Positions 25,180 through 34,016 of a stretch of DNA of 64,000 bases are shown here, one piece after another. The position numbers were made by a program, and so were the translations under genes. The stretch spans positions 620,001-684,000 of the forward strand of contig JAAFJO010000001.1 of assembly GCA_013298145.1 (NCBI GenBank). The letters run 5' to 3'. Position 1 is the stretch's first letter. Each line of letters starts with the position of its first letter. The stretch is from Betaproteobacteria bacterium (GTDB taxonomy: Bacteria; Pseudomonadota; Gammaproteobacteria; Burkholderiales; Casimicrobiaceae). The notes beneath the pieces are model-generated. The model saw only the letters and a program-made list of their open reading frames with translations, did no database searches and was not told the origin of the DNA.

Positions 25180-25958
25180 GCGAAAGAAAAATCGGCGACG
25201 TGATTCTGAAGGCGGAGAATATTTCGCTTTCCTTCGGCGGCGTCAAAGCGCTCACCAATATTTCGTTGGATGTGCGCGAGCATGAGATTCGCGCCATCAT
25301 CGGCCCGAACGGCGCGGGTAAAAGCTCGATGTTGAACGTGATTAACGGCGTTTACCATCCACAAGAGGGCACCATCACCTATCGTGGCGAACAGCGCAAA
25401 GACATGGATACCAATGCCGCTGCACAAAGCGGCATTGCGCGCACCTTCCAAAACATCGCGCTTTTCTCTGGCATGAGTGTGCTCGACAACATCATGACGG
25501 GCCGTAACTTGAAGATCAAATCGAGCTTCATCGAACAGGCGCTGTGGATCGGTCGTGCACGTCGGGAAGAGATGGAAAACCGCAAAGTGGTCGAGGAAAT
25601 CATCGACTTCTTACAGCTTCAACACGTTCGCAAAACCCCCGTTGCGCGCTTGCCTTACGGCATTAAAAAACGTGTAGAGCTTGCGCGTGCTTTGGCTGCT
25701 GAGCCCAACATGCTCTTGCTTGACGAGCCGATGGCCGGGATGAACGTAGAAGAGAAACAAGACATGTGCCGTTTTGTGCTCGATACCAACGATCAATTCG
25801 GCACCACCATCGTATTGATCGAACACGATATGGGTGTCGTGATGGATATTTCTGATCGCGTTGCTGTGCTCGACTACGGCAAAAAGATTGGTGACGGCAC
25901 GCCAGATGAGGTTCGGAACAATCCCGAAGTCATCAAGGCTTACCTGGGAGCGCACTAA
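25176..25958 (+). CDS. Branched-chain amino acid-type ABC transporter ATPase (LivG-like)
   Basis: 260 residues. Walker A GPNGAGKS at 43-50, the linker LPYGIKKRVELARALAAEPNMLLLDEP (signature in place of LSGGQ, as is typical of LivG) and Walker B MLLLDEPMAGM are present, as is the H-loop IEHDMGVV. Overlaps the acyl-CoA synthetase stop (ATGA) and the next permease (TAATG), so the three are translationally coupled. The transported substrate is more probably a carboxylate that the synthetase activates than an amino acid, which is inference. Confidence 0.93.
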   Translation: MSERKIGDVILKAENISLSFGGVKALTNISLDVREHEIRAIIGPNGAGKSSMLNVINGVYHPQEGTITYRGEQRKDMDTNAAAQSGIARTFQNIALFSGMSVLDNIMTGRNLKIKSSFIEQALWIGRARREEMENRKVVEEIIDFLQLQHVRKTPVARLPYGIKKRVELARALAAEPNMLLLDEPMAGMNVEEKQDMCRFVLDTNDQFGTTIVLIEHDMGVVMDISDRVAVLDYGKKIGDGTPDEVRNNPEVIKAYLGAH

Positions 25959-26854
25959 TGCAATTCTTTTTCGAAGTACTGATCGCAGGATTGCTCTCGG
26001 GCGTGATGTACGCGCTGGTCGCGCTCGGATTCGTGTTGATCTTCAAAGCCTCGGGCGTGTTCAATTTCGCGCAGGGTGCGATGGTGTTTTTCGCAGCGCT
26101 CACAACGGTGGGATTGAAAGAAGAGTTTGGACTCTCGCTGTGGGTGGCAATCCCCATCACGATGGTGGTCATGGTCTTGTTGGGTATCGCCACCGAGCGG
26201 ATTGTGCTCAGGCCACTCGTGAACCAGCACGACATTACACTTTTCATGGCGACCATCGGTTTGACCTTCTTTATCGAAGGTTTCGCACAGCTCGTATGGG
26301 GCTCAACGGTGCGCAAGCTCGATTTGCCGATCCAAGACGTGCCCATCGAATTTGTGATGGAACGAACGGGAATGCTCATCTCACAGTTTGACGTGATCGC
26401 AGCGATCATCTGCGCGATTCTTGTGGCCGCGCTCGCGATCCTGTTCAACAAAACAAAAGTCGGGCGAGCGCTCCGCGCAGTGGCTGATGACCACCAAGCC
26501 GCCCTCTCGGTCGGGATTCCGCTGCAACACGTGTGGGCCATCGTGTGGGCGGTCGCTGGCTTTGTTGCGCTGGTGGCCGGGCTTCTGTGGGGCGCGCGAA
26601 ATGGCGTGCAGTTTGCGCTCATCTTCGTGGCGCTCAAAGCGCTGCCGGTGCTGATTCTCGGCGGCTTCACTTCGGTGCCCGGCGCAATCGTTGGCGGACT
26701 CATCATCGGCGCTTCCGAAAAACTCGCTGAGGTTTACATTGGCCCGTATGTCGGCGGCGGCATCGAAGGCTGGTTCCCGTACGTGCTTGCGCTCGTGTTT
26801 TTGCTGATTCGTCCCGAAGGTTTGTTCGGCGAGAAAATAATTCGGAGGATTTGA
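25958..26854 (+). CDS. Branched-chain amino acid-type ABC permease (LivH-like)
   Basis: 298 residues with about eight membrane segments. Starts with FEVLIAGLLSGVMYALVALGFVLIFKASGVFNFAQGAM, the LivH hallmark, and has the cytoplasmic coupling loop GRALRAVADDHQAALSVGI (ATPase contact) and the ending RPEGLFGEKIIRRI. Shares one base with the upstream stop (TAATG). Confidence 0.95.
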   Translation: MQFFFEVLIAGLLSGVMYALVALGFVLIFKASGVFNFAQGAMVFFAALTTVGLKEEFGLSLWVAIPITMVVMVLLGIATERIVLRPLVNQHDITLFMATIGLTFFIEGFAQLVWGSTVRKLDLPIQDVPIEFVMERTGMLISQFDVIAAIICAILVAALAILFNKTKVGRALRAVADDHQAALSVGIPLQHVWAIVWAVAGFVALVAGLLWGARNGVQFALIFVALKALPVLILGGFTSVPGAIVGGLIIGASEKLAEVYIGPYVGGGIEGWFPYVLALVFLLIRPEGLFGEKIIRRI

Positions 26855-26881
26855 GCTGTGAACCAATCGAGCGCCATAGTT

Positions 26882-26908
26882 GATGGGTATCGCTTCGCTC
26901 TACCCATC
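26882..26908. repeat. Small palindrome GATGGGTA...TACCCATC
   Basis: Eight-bp arms around TCGCTTCGCTC. Short hairpins of this wording (GATGGGT...ACCCATCCTACG) are widespread in proteobacterial intergenic DNA. It lies between the two permease genes of the operon. Confidence 0.7.
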
Positions 26909-26943
26909 CTACGTGTTTTCGTTACTGTAACCGGAGTCCGCAC

Positions 26944-28002
26944 ATGATCTACAGAGAATCCGGTCAGTACAAAACGAGCTACCTCAACGACTCGCAAATC
27001 TTCCCGATCAAGCAAGATCGCTATGCAGTGTTGGCGTTTATCGCCTTTGCGTTTCTAGCCGTCCCCTTTATCGCAACGCCGTATTTTTTCTCGGCGATCT
27101 TAATTCCCTTTTTGATCTTCTCGCTCGCGGCGCTTGGGCTCAATATTTTGACCGGTTACGCCGGGCAAATCTCTCTGGGCACAGCTGCGTTCATGGCGGT
27201 TGGCGCATTCGCGGCCTACAACTTTATGTTGCGTGTGCCCGGCATGCCCATCCTGCTCGCATTCATTTTGGGCGGTGTGTGCGCATCCATCGTTGGCATC
27301 GTCTTTGGGTTACCAAGCTTGCGAATCCGCGGCTTTTATCTCGCGGCGTCAACCCTCGCCACGCAATTCTTTGTGGTGTGGTGCTTGACGAAAGTGCCTT
27401 GGTTTACTAACTACTCCTCGTCAGGTGTCATCACCGCTCAAGAGGTAAAAATCCTCGGCTTTCACTTCAACACACCCGAAGAAAAGTATCTTCTCGTTCT
27501 CGCAATCGTGTGTGTGATGGCGCTTTTGGCGAAAAACATGGTTCGCTCCACCGTCGGGCGCTCGTGGATGGCGGTTCGCGATATGGACGTCGCCGCTGAG
27601 GTGATTGGCTTCAAGATCATGCGAACGAAGCTCACCGCATTTGCGGTCAGCTCGTTTTATTGCGGCGTTGCTGGGGCACTCTTTGCTTACTGCTACGTCG
27701 GCACCGTCGAGCCAGATGCGTACAACCTTGACCTCTCATTCCGTATTTTGTTCATGGTGATCATCGGCGGCCTCGGGTCAATCCTAGGGTCTTTCCTGGG
27801 CGCAGGGTTTATCGTGCTGCTTCCCATCGTGCTGTCGTACATCGTGCACGTCACTGGGCTGCCTAACTCGGTGACATCAAACGTCGAGTTGATGGTGTTT
27901 GGTGCGTTGATTATTTTCTTTCTGATCGTTGAGCCGCATGGCTTGGCCCGGCTGTGGCAAGTGGCGAAGGAAAAGCTGCGCCTCTGGCCATTCCCACACT
28001 AA
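26944..28002 (+). CDS. Branched-chain amino acid-type ABC permease (LivM-like)
   Basis: 352 residues. A cytoplasmic N-terminus of about 30 residues precedes multiple membrane helices. LivM features are AALGLNILTGYAGQISLGTAAFMAVGAF and the coupling loop GRSWMAVRDMDVAAEVIGFKI, with an ending EPHGLARLWQVAKEKLRLWPF. Partner of the LivH-like protein. Confidence 0.95.
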   Translation: MIYRESGQYKTSYLNDSQIFPIKQDRYAVLAFIAFAFLAVPFIATPYFFSAILIPFLIFSLAALGLNILTGYAGQISLGTAAFMAVGAFAAYNFMLRVPGMPILLAFILGGVCASIVGIVFGLPSLRIRGFYLAASTLATQFFVVWCLTKVPWFTNYSSSGVITAQEVKILGFHFNTPEEKYLLVLAIVCVMALLAKNMVRSTVGRSWMAVRDMDVAAEVIGFKIMRTKLTAFAVSSFYCGVAGALFAYCYVGTVEPDAYNLDLSFRILFMVIIGGLGSILGSFLGAGFIVLLPIVLSYIVHVTGLPNSVTSNVELMVFGALIIFFLIVEPHGLARLWQVAKEKLRLWPFPH

Positions 28003-28150
28003 AGACCTATGCACAACTGCTGCGAACCCATGATGCGTCGTCAAAACATCGCTGAAAAATCCTCATGCACGAAAATGCATTCCGGTGTTTTCAGCAACGT
28101 TTTTCCTCGCCAAATGGGTTCTCGCTACGGTGTGCAGAGGTCTTCTTAAT
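28002..28150. repeat. Composite inverted repeat between livM-like and the binding protein gene
   Basis: The outer arms AAGACCTATGCACA (from 28002) and TGTGCAGAGGTCTT (28131-28144) match at 13 of 14 positions, followed inward by GCGAACCCAT/ATGGGTTCTCGC. An inner pair GCTGAAAA...TTTTCAGC forms a second stem. This could be a mobile palindromic element, or a structure that sets apart expression of the binding protein. Confidence 0.7.
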
Positions 28151-28180
28151 TTGTAATTCAGTCAATCCAAAGGAGGATTT

Positions 28181-29500
28181 ATGAAACTGAAGTTCGTAAA
28201 GGCGTTAGCAGTGTCCGCGGTGGCTGCTACGACTGCGCTCACCGGCGCACTGGCTACCGCACAAGAGCAGTTCATCCCCATTCTCTCGTACCGCGTGGGG
28301 CTCTATGCCGCTGGCGGCTCCGGTTTCTTTGGTGGCGCGATCGACTATTTCAACCTCGTCAATGCAAACGGCGGCATTAACGGCGTAAAAATTTCGTGGG
28401 AAGAGTGCGAGACGGAATACGCTGCAACGCGTGGCGTGGAATGCTATGAGCGCCTGAAGAAGAAGAACGGTGGCGCAACTTTGGTTGAGCCGCTCGGAAC
28501 CGGCATTGCTTACGGCATTCTGGATCGACTTCCGGCCGACAAAATCCCGATGACAACGCTGGGCTACGGTCGCTCCGACGCTGCGAATGGTCAAGTCTTC
28601 CCGTACGTATTCCCGCTCATCACGAGCTACTGGAATCAAGCGGCAGGCATGATCAAGTACCTGGGCGACAAGTCGGGCGGAATGGACAAGTTGAAGGGCA
28701 AGAAGATCGTGCATCTGTATCACGATTCTGCCTACGGACGAGAGCCGTTTCCCGTGCTTGAAGCGTACGAAAAGCAGCTGGGCTTTCAGCTGATTAAGAT
28801 TCCCGTTCCGCATCCTGGAACCGATCAAAACGCGCAGTGGTTGCAGATTCGTCAAGCCAATCCTGATCACGTCATTCTTTGGGGTTGGGGCGTGATGAAT
28901 GCTGTCGCGCTCAAAACGGCTGCACGTGTGGGCTTCCCGCGCGAAAAGATGCTGGGCGTTTGGTGGGCGGGTTCTGAAGAGGATACGATTCCAGCGGGCG
29001 ATGCAGCGAAGGGCTACACCACGATGACCTTCAACACGCCAGGCAACTATCCTGTGATCGACGAGATTCGCAAGAAAGTTTACGGCGCGAATAAAGGCAA
29101 CTTGTCTGACAAAGATCGCATCGGCTCGGTCTATCACATGCGCGGTATCACGGCTGCGATGTTGTGGGTCGAAGGCATTCGTAACGCGCAGAACAAGTAC
29201 GGCAAAGGCAAAGTGATGACTGGCGAACAAGTTCGTTGGGGTCTTGAGAACTTGAATGTCGATGAGAAGCGTCAGCGTGAATTGGGTGCACTCAACATGT
29301 TCCCAACCATCAAAACGAGCTGCCAGGATCACGAAGGCTCGGGCGCCGTGAAAGTGCAAGTATGGGATGGCAAAGCATGGAAAGCTGTGACGCCGAACTG
29401 GGTGGTCGGTGATCGCGCGATGATTCAGAAGATGGTGGCTGAATCGTCTGCGAAGTACGCGGCTGAGAAAAAAATCACGCCTGCCTGTTTGCCGGGCTAG
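28181..29500 (+). CDS. ABC transporter substrate-binding protein (branched-chain amino acid family)
   Basis: 439 residues. Signal peptide AVSAVAATTALTGALATAQ, then a two-lobe periplasmic-binding fold of the Leu/Ile/Val family: NANGGINGVKISWEECETEY, GRSDAANGQVFPYVFP, KKIVHLYHDSAYGREP. Conserved Cys pairs may form disulfides. Strong AGGAGGA ribosome binding site before ATG. Members with long N-lobes like this are often linked to aromatic or fatty acid uptake operons. Confidence 0.92.
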   Translation: MKLKFVKALAVSAVAATTALTGALATAQEQFIPILSYRVGLYAAGGSGFFGGAIDYFNLVNANGGINGVKISWEECETEYAATRGVECYERLKKKNGGATLVEPLGTGIAYGILDRLPADKIPMTTLGYGRSDAANGQVFPYVFPLITSYWNQAAGMIKYLGDKSGGMDKLKGKKIVHLYHDSAYGREPFPVLEAYEKQLGFQLIKIPVPHPGTDQNAQWLQIRQANPDHVILWGWGVMNAVALKTAARVGFPREKMLGVWWAGSEEDTIPAGDAAKGYTTMTFNTPGNYPVIDEIRKKVYGANKGNLSDKDRIGSVYHMRGITAAMLWVEGIRNAQNKYGKGKVMTGEQVRWGLENLNVDEKRQRELGALNMFPTIKTSCQDHEGSGAVKVQVWDGKAWKAVTPNWVVGDRAMIQKMVAESSAKYAAEKKITPACLPG

Positions 29501-29510
29501 TGTGATTACT

Positions 29511-29535
29511 CCCTCTCCCGCAGCGCGGGAGAGGG
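29511..29535. terminator. Perfect GC hairpin after the binding protein gene (copy P2 of the CCCTCTCCC family)
   Basis: CCCTCTCCCGC-AGC-GCGGGAGAGGG, a perfect eleven-bp stem with three-base loop, ten bases after the stop. No T-run follows, so full termination is doubtful. It may instead protect the upstream mRNA 3' end and lower expression of the ATPase gene behind it. Similar C-rich sequences continue to about 29590. Confidence 0.65.
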
Positions 29536-29602
29536 CTGGGGCGAGGGCGGTCGATCCAATGAAGTCGAGCGTCCTCCCTCCAGCCCCTTAACCTTTTCTG
29601 CA

Positions 29603-30406
29603 ATGAGCGCTTACTTAAGCATCAACAACATCGAAGTTATCTACGACCATGTGATTCTGGTGCTCAAGGGCGTGTCGCTCGAGGTGCCCAAGGGCAAGAT
29701 CGTGGCGTTGCTTGGCGCGAACGGCGCAGGCAAGAGCACGACGCTTAAGGCCATATCTAATTTGCTGCGTACCGAGCGTGGTGAAGTCACCAAAGGCTCG
29801 ATCGAATTCGATGGCAAACGCACCGATAAGCTAACGACCAATGATTTGGTAAAGCTGGGCGTGGTCCAAGTCATGGAAGGCCGGCATTGTTTCGCGCACT
29901 TGACCGTTGAGGAAAATCTTCTCACCGGTGCGTACACGCGAAAAATTTCGCGTGCAGAGCTGAAAAACGATTTGGAAAAGGTGTATCACTACTTCCCGCG
30001 CTTGAAGACGCGGCGCACCTCGCAATCAGGCTACACCTCGGGCGGTGAGCAACAAATGACGGCAGTGGGCCGCGCGCTGATGGCGAAACCATCGATGATT
30101 CTGCTCGACGAACCGTCGATGGGGCTCGCGCCACAAATCGTCGCCGAGATTTTCGAGATCGTGAAAGATTTGAACGCGAAAGAAGGCGTGAGCTTTTTGC
30201 TCGCCGAGCAAAACACCAACGTAGCGCTCAAATATGCCGACTATGGCTATATCCTCGAAAACGGTCGCGTCGTCATGGACGGCGCGGCGAAAGATCTCGC
30301 ATCTAACGAAGACGTGAAAGAGTTCTATCTCGGCGTGTCGTCCGGCGAACGCAAGAGCTTCCGCGATGTGAAGAGCTATCGCCGTCGCAAGCGTTGGCTG
30401 GCGTGA
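29603..30406 (+). CDS. Branched-chain amino acid-type ABC transporter ATPase (LivF-like)
   Basis: 267 residues. Walker A GANGAGKS at 38-45, LivF-type signature SGGEQQMTAVGRALMAKP, Walker B MILLDEPSMGLAP and the H-loop region LLAEQNTNVALK. The C-terminus is longer and basic (SYRRRKRWLA). No ribosome binding site is visible before ATG, consistent with expression lower than that of the binding protein. Completes a five-part transporter. Confidence 0.94.
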   Translation: MSAYLSINNIEVIYDHVILVLKGVSLEVPKGKIVALLGANGAGKSTTLKAISNLLRTERGEVTKGSIEFDGKRTDKLTTNDLVKLGVVQVMEGRHCFAHLTVEENLLTGAYTRKISRAELKNDLEKVYHYFPRLKTRRTSQSGYTSGGEQQMTAVGRALMAKPSMILLDEPSMGLAPQIVAEIFEIVKDLNAKEGVSFLLAEQNTNVALKYADYGYILENGRVVMDGAAKDLASNEDVKEFYLGVSSGERKSFRDVKSYRRRKRWLA

Positions 30407-30430
30407 GCAACGTTACGCCCTGCGGTCATT

Positions 30431-30586
30431 GCCACAGATTTACACAGATGCACACAGATTCAAACCAGTAACAAACGGATCACGCGCGCTGCACTCACGT
30501 CGAACTTTCGATGCGGGACTGCTGACGCGAGTGACATGGCTTGTACCCATCTGTTTAATCTGTGTGCATCTGTGTAAATCTGTGGC
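30431..30586. repeat. CAGATT-type inverted repeat (copy R4) with perfect 30-bp arms
   Basis: Positions 30431-30460 (GCCACAGATTTACACAGATG then CACACAGATT) are the perfect inverted complement of 30557-30586, with 96 bases between. It separates the transporter operon from the gamma carbonic anhydrase gene, whose start is only 15 bases further. Confidence 0.92.
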
Positions 30587-30601
30587 AAATAATTTTCAAA
30601 C

Positions 30602-31129
30602 ATGGCTCTCTACGAACTCGACGGCATCGCGCCGACTGTTTCTCCCTCCGCTTGGATCGCCGAATCGGCGCAAGTGATTGGCAACGTCACGCTGGGTGAC
30701 AACGTCAGCATTTGGCCCGGCGTGGTGATTCGCGGCGACATGAATGTGCCGATTACGATTGGCGCGAATTCGAACATTCAAGACAACTCGGTGCTGCATG
30801 CCGATGACGGTGTGCCGCTCACCATTGGCGAAGGCGTCACCGTTGGTCATCTCGTGATGCTGCATGGCTGCACGATTGGCAATCATTCGTTGATCGGCAT
30901 CGGTGCGATTGTGTTGAACAACGCGAAGATCGGTAAACACTGCCTCGTCGGGGCAAGCTCACTCGTGACCGAGGGAAAAGAGTTCCCCGATGGTTCGATG
31001 ATTCTCGGCTCGCCGGCGAAGGCGGTGAAAGAGTTGCCGCCCGAAGCGCAGCAGAAACTCAAGTGGAGCGCGGGGCACTATGTCGATAATGGCGCGCGCT
31101 TCAAACGCGGCCTCAAACGCGTGGGCTGA
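30602..31129 (+). CDS. Gamma carbonic anhydrase family protein
   Basis: 175 residues with a left-handed beta-helix made of hexapeptide repeats (AQVIGNVTLGDNVSIWPGVVIRGD, SNIQDNSVLH, GVTVGHLVMLHG, CTIGNHSLIGIGAIV). Metal-binding His residues are in NSVLHADD, VTVGHLVMLHG. The family includes carbonic anhydrases and YrdA-like proteins of unsure activity. Same strand as the transporter but probably separately expressed owing to R4. Confidence 0.9.
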   Translation: MALYELDGIAPTVSPSAWIAESAQVIGNVTLGDNVSIWPGVVIRGDMNVPITIGANSNIQDNSVLHADDGVPLTIGEGVTVGHLVMLHGCTIGNHSLIGIGAIVLNNAKIGKHCLVGASSLVTEGKEFPDGSMILGSPAKAVKELPPEAQQKLKWSAGHYVDNGARFKRGLKRVG

Positions 31130-31297
31130 GCGATATGTGCAAGTACAAAACGTACTCGCAACGCTCTCAAATAAAAGGGCTAGCGGCTGATATTGTGAAT
31201 AATTAAGAGATACGTTTTTGCTAGTCGAGCCACCACAAAAAGCCGCCTAACCGATAAAGTTACATGGGGCTTGACACGTTTGTTACCCTATCGACCA

Positions 31298-31738
31298 ATG
31301 TTGCTGTTTCGTTCCCATCGCCACCTTGCTTTGATCGCGCTCGCGTTTGTCGTGCTCGCGATGCAAAGTCTCGCGCTTGTGCATCGGATCGCACACGGCT
31401 CGCACGCTCATCACGAAGCCGCAGCACACGCCGATCAAGCCGAACTGTGGCTCATCGTCGCGAACGGCGGTGAGGTGAGCGAAGCGGCATGGACGCAATC
31501 TACGAGTCCCGCGCCAACAGACCCGTGGCACGCGCATGAGAACGCAAGCGATTGCGAGCGATTCGATGCGATCGCCGCAGCGCATGCGCTTTTGAGTGCG
31601 ACATCGCCCACACCTGAGGCGTCGCCACTGATTGAAGTTTTCACGCGAAATTACATCGCGAACATCGCTGACCGCACTCCGCGCGCTCACGCTCGCGCGC
31701 CGCCGCTCGCGACCGCGGCCGCCCACACGCTCGCCTAG
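31298..31738 (+). CDS. Small His-rich membrane-anchored protein upstream of a TonB receptor
   Basis: 146 residues from ATG 31298; the track's TTG start adds nine residues. A hydrophobic helix (LALIALAFVVLAMQSLALVHRI) is followed by HGSHAHHEAAAHADQ, rich in His, then a low-complexity part, one Cys (SDCERFD) and an ending ARAPPLATA. It resembles the DUF2946-like small proteins found near metal-related TonB receptors. A metal-binding role is inference. Confidence 0.6.
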   Translation: MLLFRSHRHLALIALAFVVLAMQSLALVHRIAHGSHAHHEAAAHADQAELWLIVANGGEVSEAAWTQSTSPAPTDPWHAHENASDCERFDAIAAAHALLSATSPTPEASPLIEVFTRNYIANIADRTPRAHARAPPLATAAAHTLA

Positions 31739-31863
31739 GCGAGCGTTCTTCCCTCCTTGCACCACTCGCGCGCTTTGCGTGCGGGTCGCTGCGTTTTGTT
31801 TTTCGACATCACGACGTTTTCGCGTTTTGCGCGTGCGCCGCTGTGTCTCATTGCCTCATTCTT

Positions 31864-33966
31864 ATGCAACACAATTTCCCTCAAAATCCGCAGTGCGCAA
31901 AGCCCGCGCGACGGTTATTCGTCCTCGCAATATCTGCATGCCTAACGCCTTACGCGGCGCATGCGCAAACGAGTTCGCCGCAACGAGTCGAACCAATTGT
32001 CGTCACTGGCAACCCGTTTGAGCGCGCCCTGGCTGGCCAACCGTGGTCCGTGTTGTCGGGCGAAGAGCTTGCCCAGCGACAAAGCGGCACGCTCGGCGAA
32101 ACCCTGAATGGCTTGCCTGGGGTATCGTCATCCTACTTCGGCCCAAACTCATCGCGCCCCATCATCCGTGGCCTCGATAGCGAGCGCATTCGCGTGCTGG
32201 AAAACGGCGCGTCGTCGGTGGATGCGGCATCGCTCTCGTTTGATCATGCGGTGCCCATTGATCCGATTTCAATCGAGCGCATTGAAGTGTTGCGCGGCCC
32301 AGCCGCGCTGCTCTACGGCGGCGCTGCAGTGGGCGGTGTGGTGAACGCAATTAGCAACCGTATTCCAAAGCGCGAATTCAAGCAACCGACGTTTATGTTG
32401 CAGACGCAATTCGGCGGCGCGGAGCGTACCGCGATGGGCGCGGTCAGCGCGAACGCGAGCTTCGGGCAATTAAGCCTTCACGCCGACGCGTCGCGTCGCG
32501 AAACCGAAGACTTGCGCGTTCCTACCTTCACGCTACCCGATGGCGATACCGCCAACCGAGTCGTGAACTCAGCGCTTGAAGCCACCTCCGGCGCGTTTGG
32601 CCTTTCACACACGACAGCCAACGGCTACATCGGCGCATCGTTTGATAGTTACCGCAGTAAGTACGGCATCGTCGTCGAGCCTGATGTCACGATTGATTTG
32701 AAGCGCGACAGATTCATGCTCGCGGGCGAGCAACGGGTCGCCGGTTCGCTCTTTAACACGTGGTCAGGCCACTTCGCTCACACGCGCTATCAGCATCAAG
32801 AGATCGAGGGTACAGGTGAAGTGGGAACGACGTTCACCAATCGCGGTTACGAATGGCGCGTCGAAGGCAAAACGATGCAATACGGGCATTGGCGCAGCGT
32901 GATCGGCGCGAGCGGCGACAACACGCGCTTTTCCGCTGTGGGCGAAGAAGCGTTTGTACCGCCGACGAAGTCAAGTAACGCCGCTATCTTTGCTAAACAA
33001 GAAGGCAAATTCGGCAGTTCACTGATCGCATTTGGCGGACGCTACGAGCGAAATCGTGTCTCAGCAAGCGACGTGCTTGATGACGAAGGTGATTCGCGCT
33101 TTGGCCCCGCTGACTCGAAGCGTTTAAATCTTGCCAGCGCCTCGTTTGGCCTCACTCAAAAACTCTCAAACTCACTTTCGCTGCTCGCGAATCTTTCATA
33201 TTCCGAACGCGCGCCGTCTTATTTTGAGCGCTATGCAAACGGCGTGCACCTCGCCACAGCAGCGTTCGAGCGCGGCGACCGTAATCTGCCGAAAGAGAAA
33301 TCAACGCACTTCGATGTGGGTGTCGCATACAAGGAAGGGCCACTCACAGCGCAGCTGACCGCATTCACGTCTCGGCATAAGAACTTTGTTTCACTTGATT
33401 TCACGGGTGAGTTTTTTGAAGAAGCTGTTGACGCAGCGAGCCGCCAAAAAGGCGGTGAGCACGAAGCTGAATTGCCGATTTATCAGTTTCGCGCCGTACC
33501 TGCACGGCTGTCCGGACTCGAATTTGAGTCGACGGTGCGCGTGATTGATGCATCGAGCTCGACGCTTGACATCGGTCTCGGCCTCGACCTGGTACGAGCC
33601 ACTAATCGCGCGACTAACGAGCCGCTGCCGCGGATTGCGCCCACTCGGGCTACGTTCAATGCAACCTATCGTGTGGGTCCGTGGAGATTGCGTGGCGAAG
33701 TGGTGCATTCTGCGAAGCAATCGCGTATCCCACTCATAGAGCGCGAGGAAAGCGCAGCAGGTGATGGCACCACGGCCGCTTACACGCTGTTCAATCTGAG
33801 CGCAGCGTACGAGCTTCGCTTAGGCTCGTGGCGGGGTAACGTGTTCATCAAGGGCAGCAACCTCACCAATGAACTTGCGTACAACGCATCTTCAATTCGC
33901 TCGGTGCGGGAACTTTCACCACTGCCGGGGCGTGGAGTGCGAGCTGGAATTTCGTTGAATTTCTAA
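31864..33966 (+). CDS. TonB-dependent outer membrane receptor, ZnuD-like
   Basis: 700 residues from ATG 31864 with a signal peptide ending in TPYAAHA. The plug starts with VEPIVVTGNPFERALAGQP, TonB-box-like, then LGETLNGLPGVSSSYFG, IRGLDSERIRVLENG and IERIEVLRGPAALLYGGAAVGGVVN. The barrel ends in aromatic LSPLPGRGVRAGISLNF. The plug wording is that of zinc/heme-type ZnuD receptors. With a His-rich partner, divalent metal uptake is a good guess. Hydrophobic loops rich in His are not obvious. Confidence 0.88.
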   Translation: MQHNFPQNPQCAKPARRLFVLAISACLTPYAAHAQTSSPQRVEPIVVTGNPFERALAGQPWSVLSGEELAQRQSGTLGETLNGLPGVSSSYFGPNSSRPIIRGLDSERIRVLENGASSVDAASLSFDHAVPIDPISIERIEVLRGPAALLYGGAAVGGVVNAISNRIPKREFKQPTFMLQTQFGGAERTAMGAVSANASFGQLSLHADASRRETEDLRVPTFTLPDGDTANRVVNSALEATSGAFGLSHTTANGYIGASFDSYRSKYGIVVEPDVTIDLKRDRFMLAGEQRVAGSLFNTWSGHFAHTRYQHQEIEGTGEVGTTFTNRGYEWRVEGKTMQYGHWRSVIGASGDNTRFSAVGEEAFVPPTKSSNAAIFAKQEGKFGSSLIAFGGRYERNRVSASDVLDDEGDSRFGPADSKRLNLASASFGLTQKLSNSLSLLANLSYSERAPSYFERYANGVHLATAAFERGDRNLPKEKSTHFDVGVAYKEGPLTAQLTAFTSRHKNFVSLDFTGEFFEEAVDAASRQKGGEHEAELPIYQFRAVPARLSGLEFESTVRVIDASSSTLDIGLGLDLVRATNRATNEPLPRIAPTRATFNATYRVGPWRLRGEVVHSAKQSRIPLIEREESAAGDGTTAAYTLFNLSAAYELRLGSWRGNVFIKGSNLTNELAYNASSIRSVRELSPLPGRGVRAGISLNF

Positions 33967-33977
33967 GGCAACGAAAG

Positions 33978-34016
33978 AATAAAGCGCTAGCAGCAATACG
34001 CTGATAGCGCTTTATT
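33978..34016 (+). terminator. Terminator-like hairpin after the TonB receptor gene
   Basis: AATAAAGCGCTA (33978-33989) and TAGCGCTTTATT (34005-34016) are perfect complements, with inner CAGC/GCTG extending the stem to 16 bp with one mismatch. It starts 12 bases after the stop, and TTTATTT closes the stem, typical for an intrinsic, possibly two-way, terminator. Confidence 0.75.

Noticed and set aside
28205-29359. 384-aa minus-strand ORF in the substrate-binding protein gene
   Set aside because: Antisense shadow of a clear periplasmic-binding protein gene.
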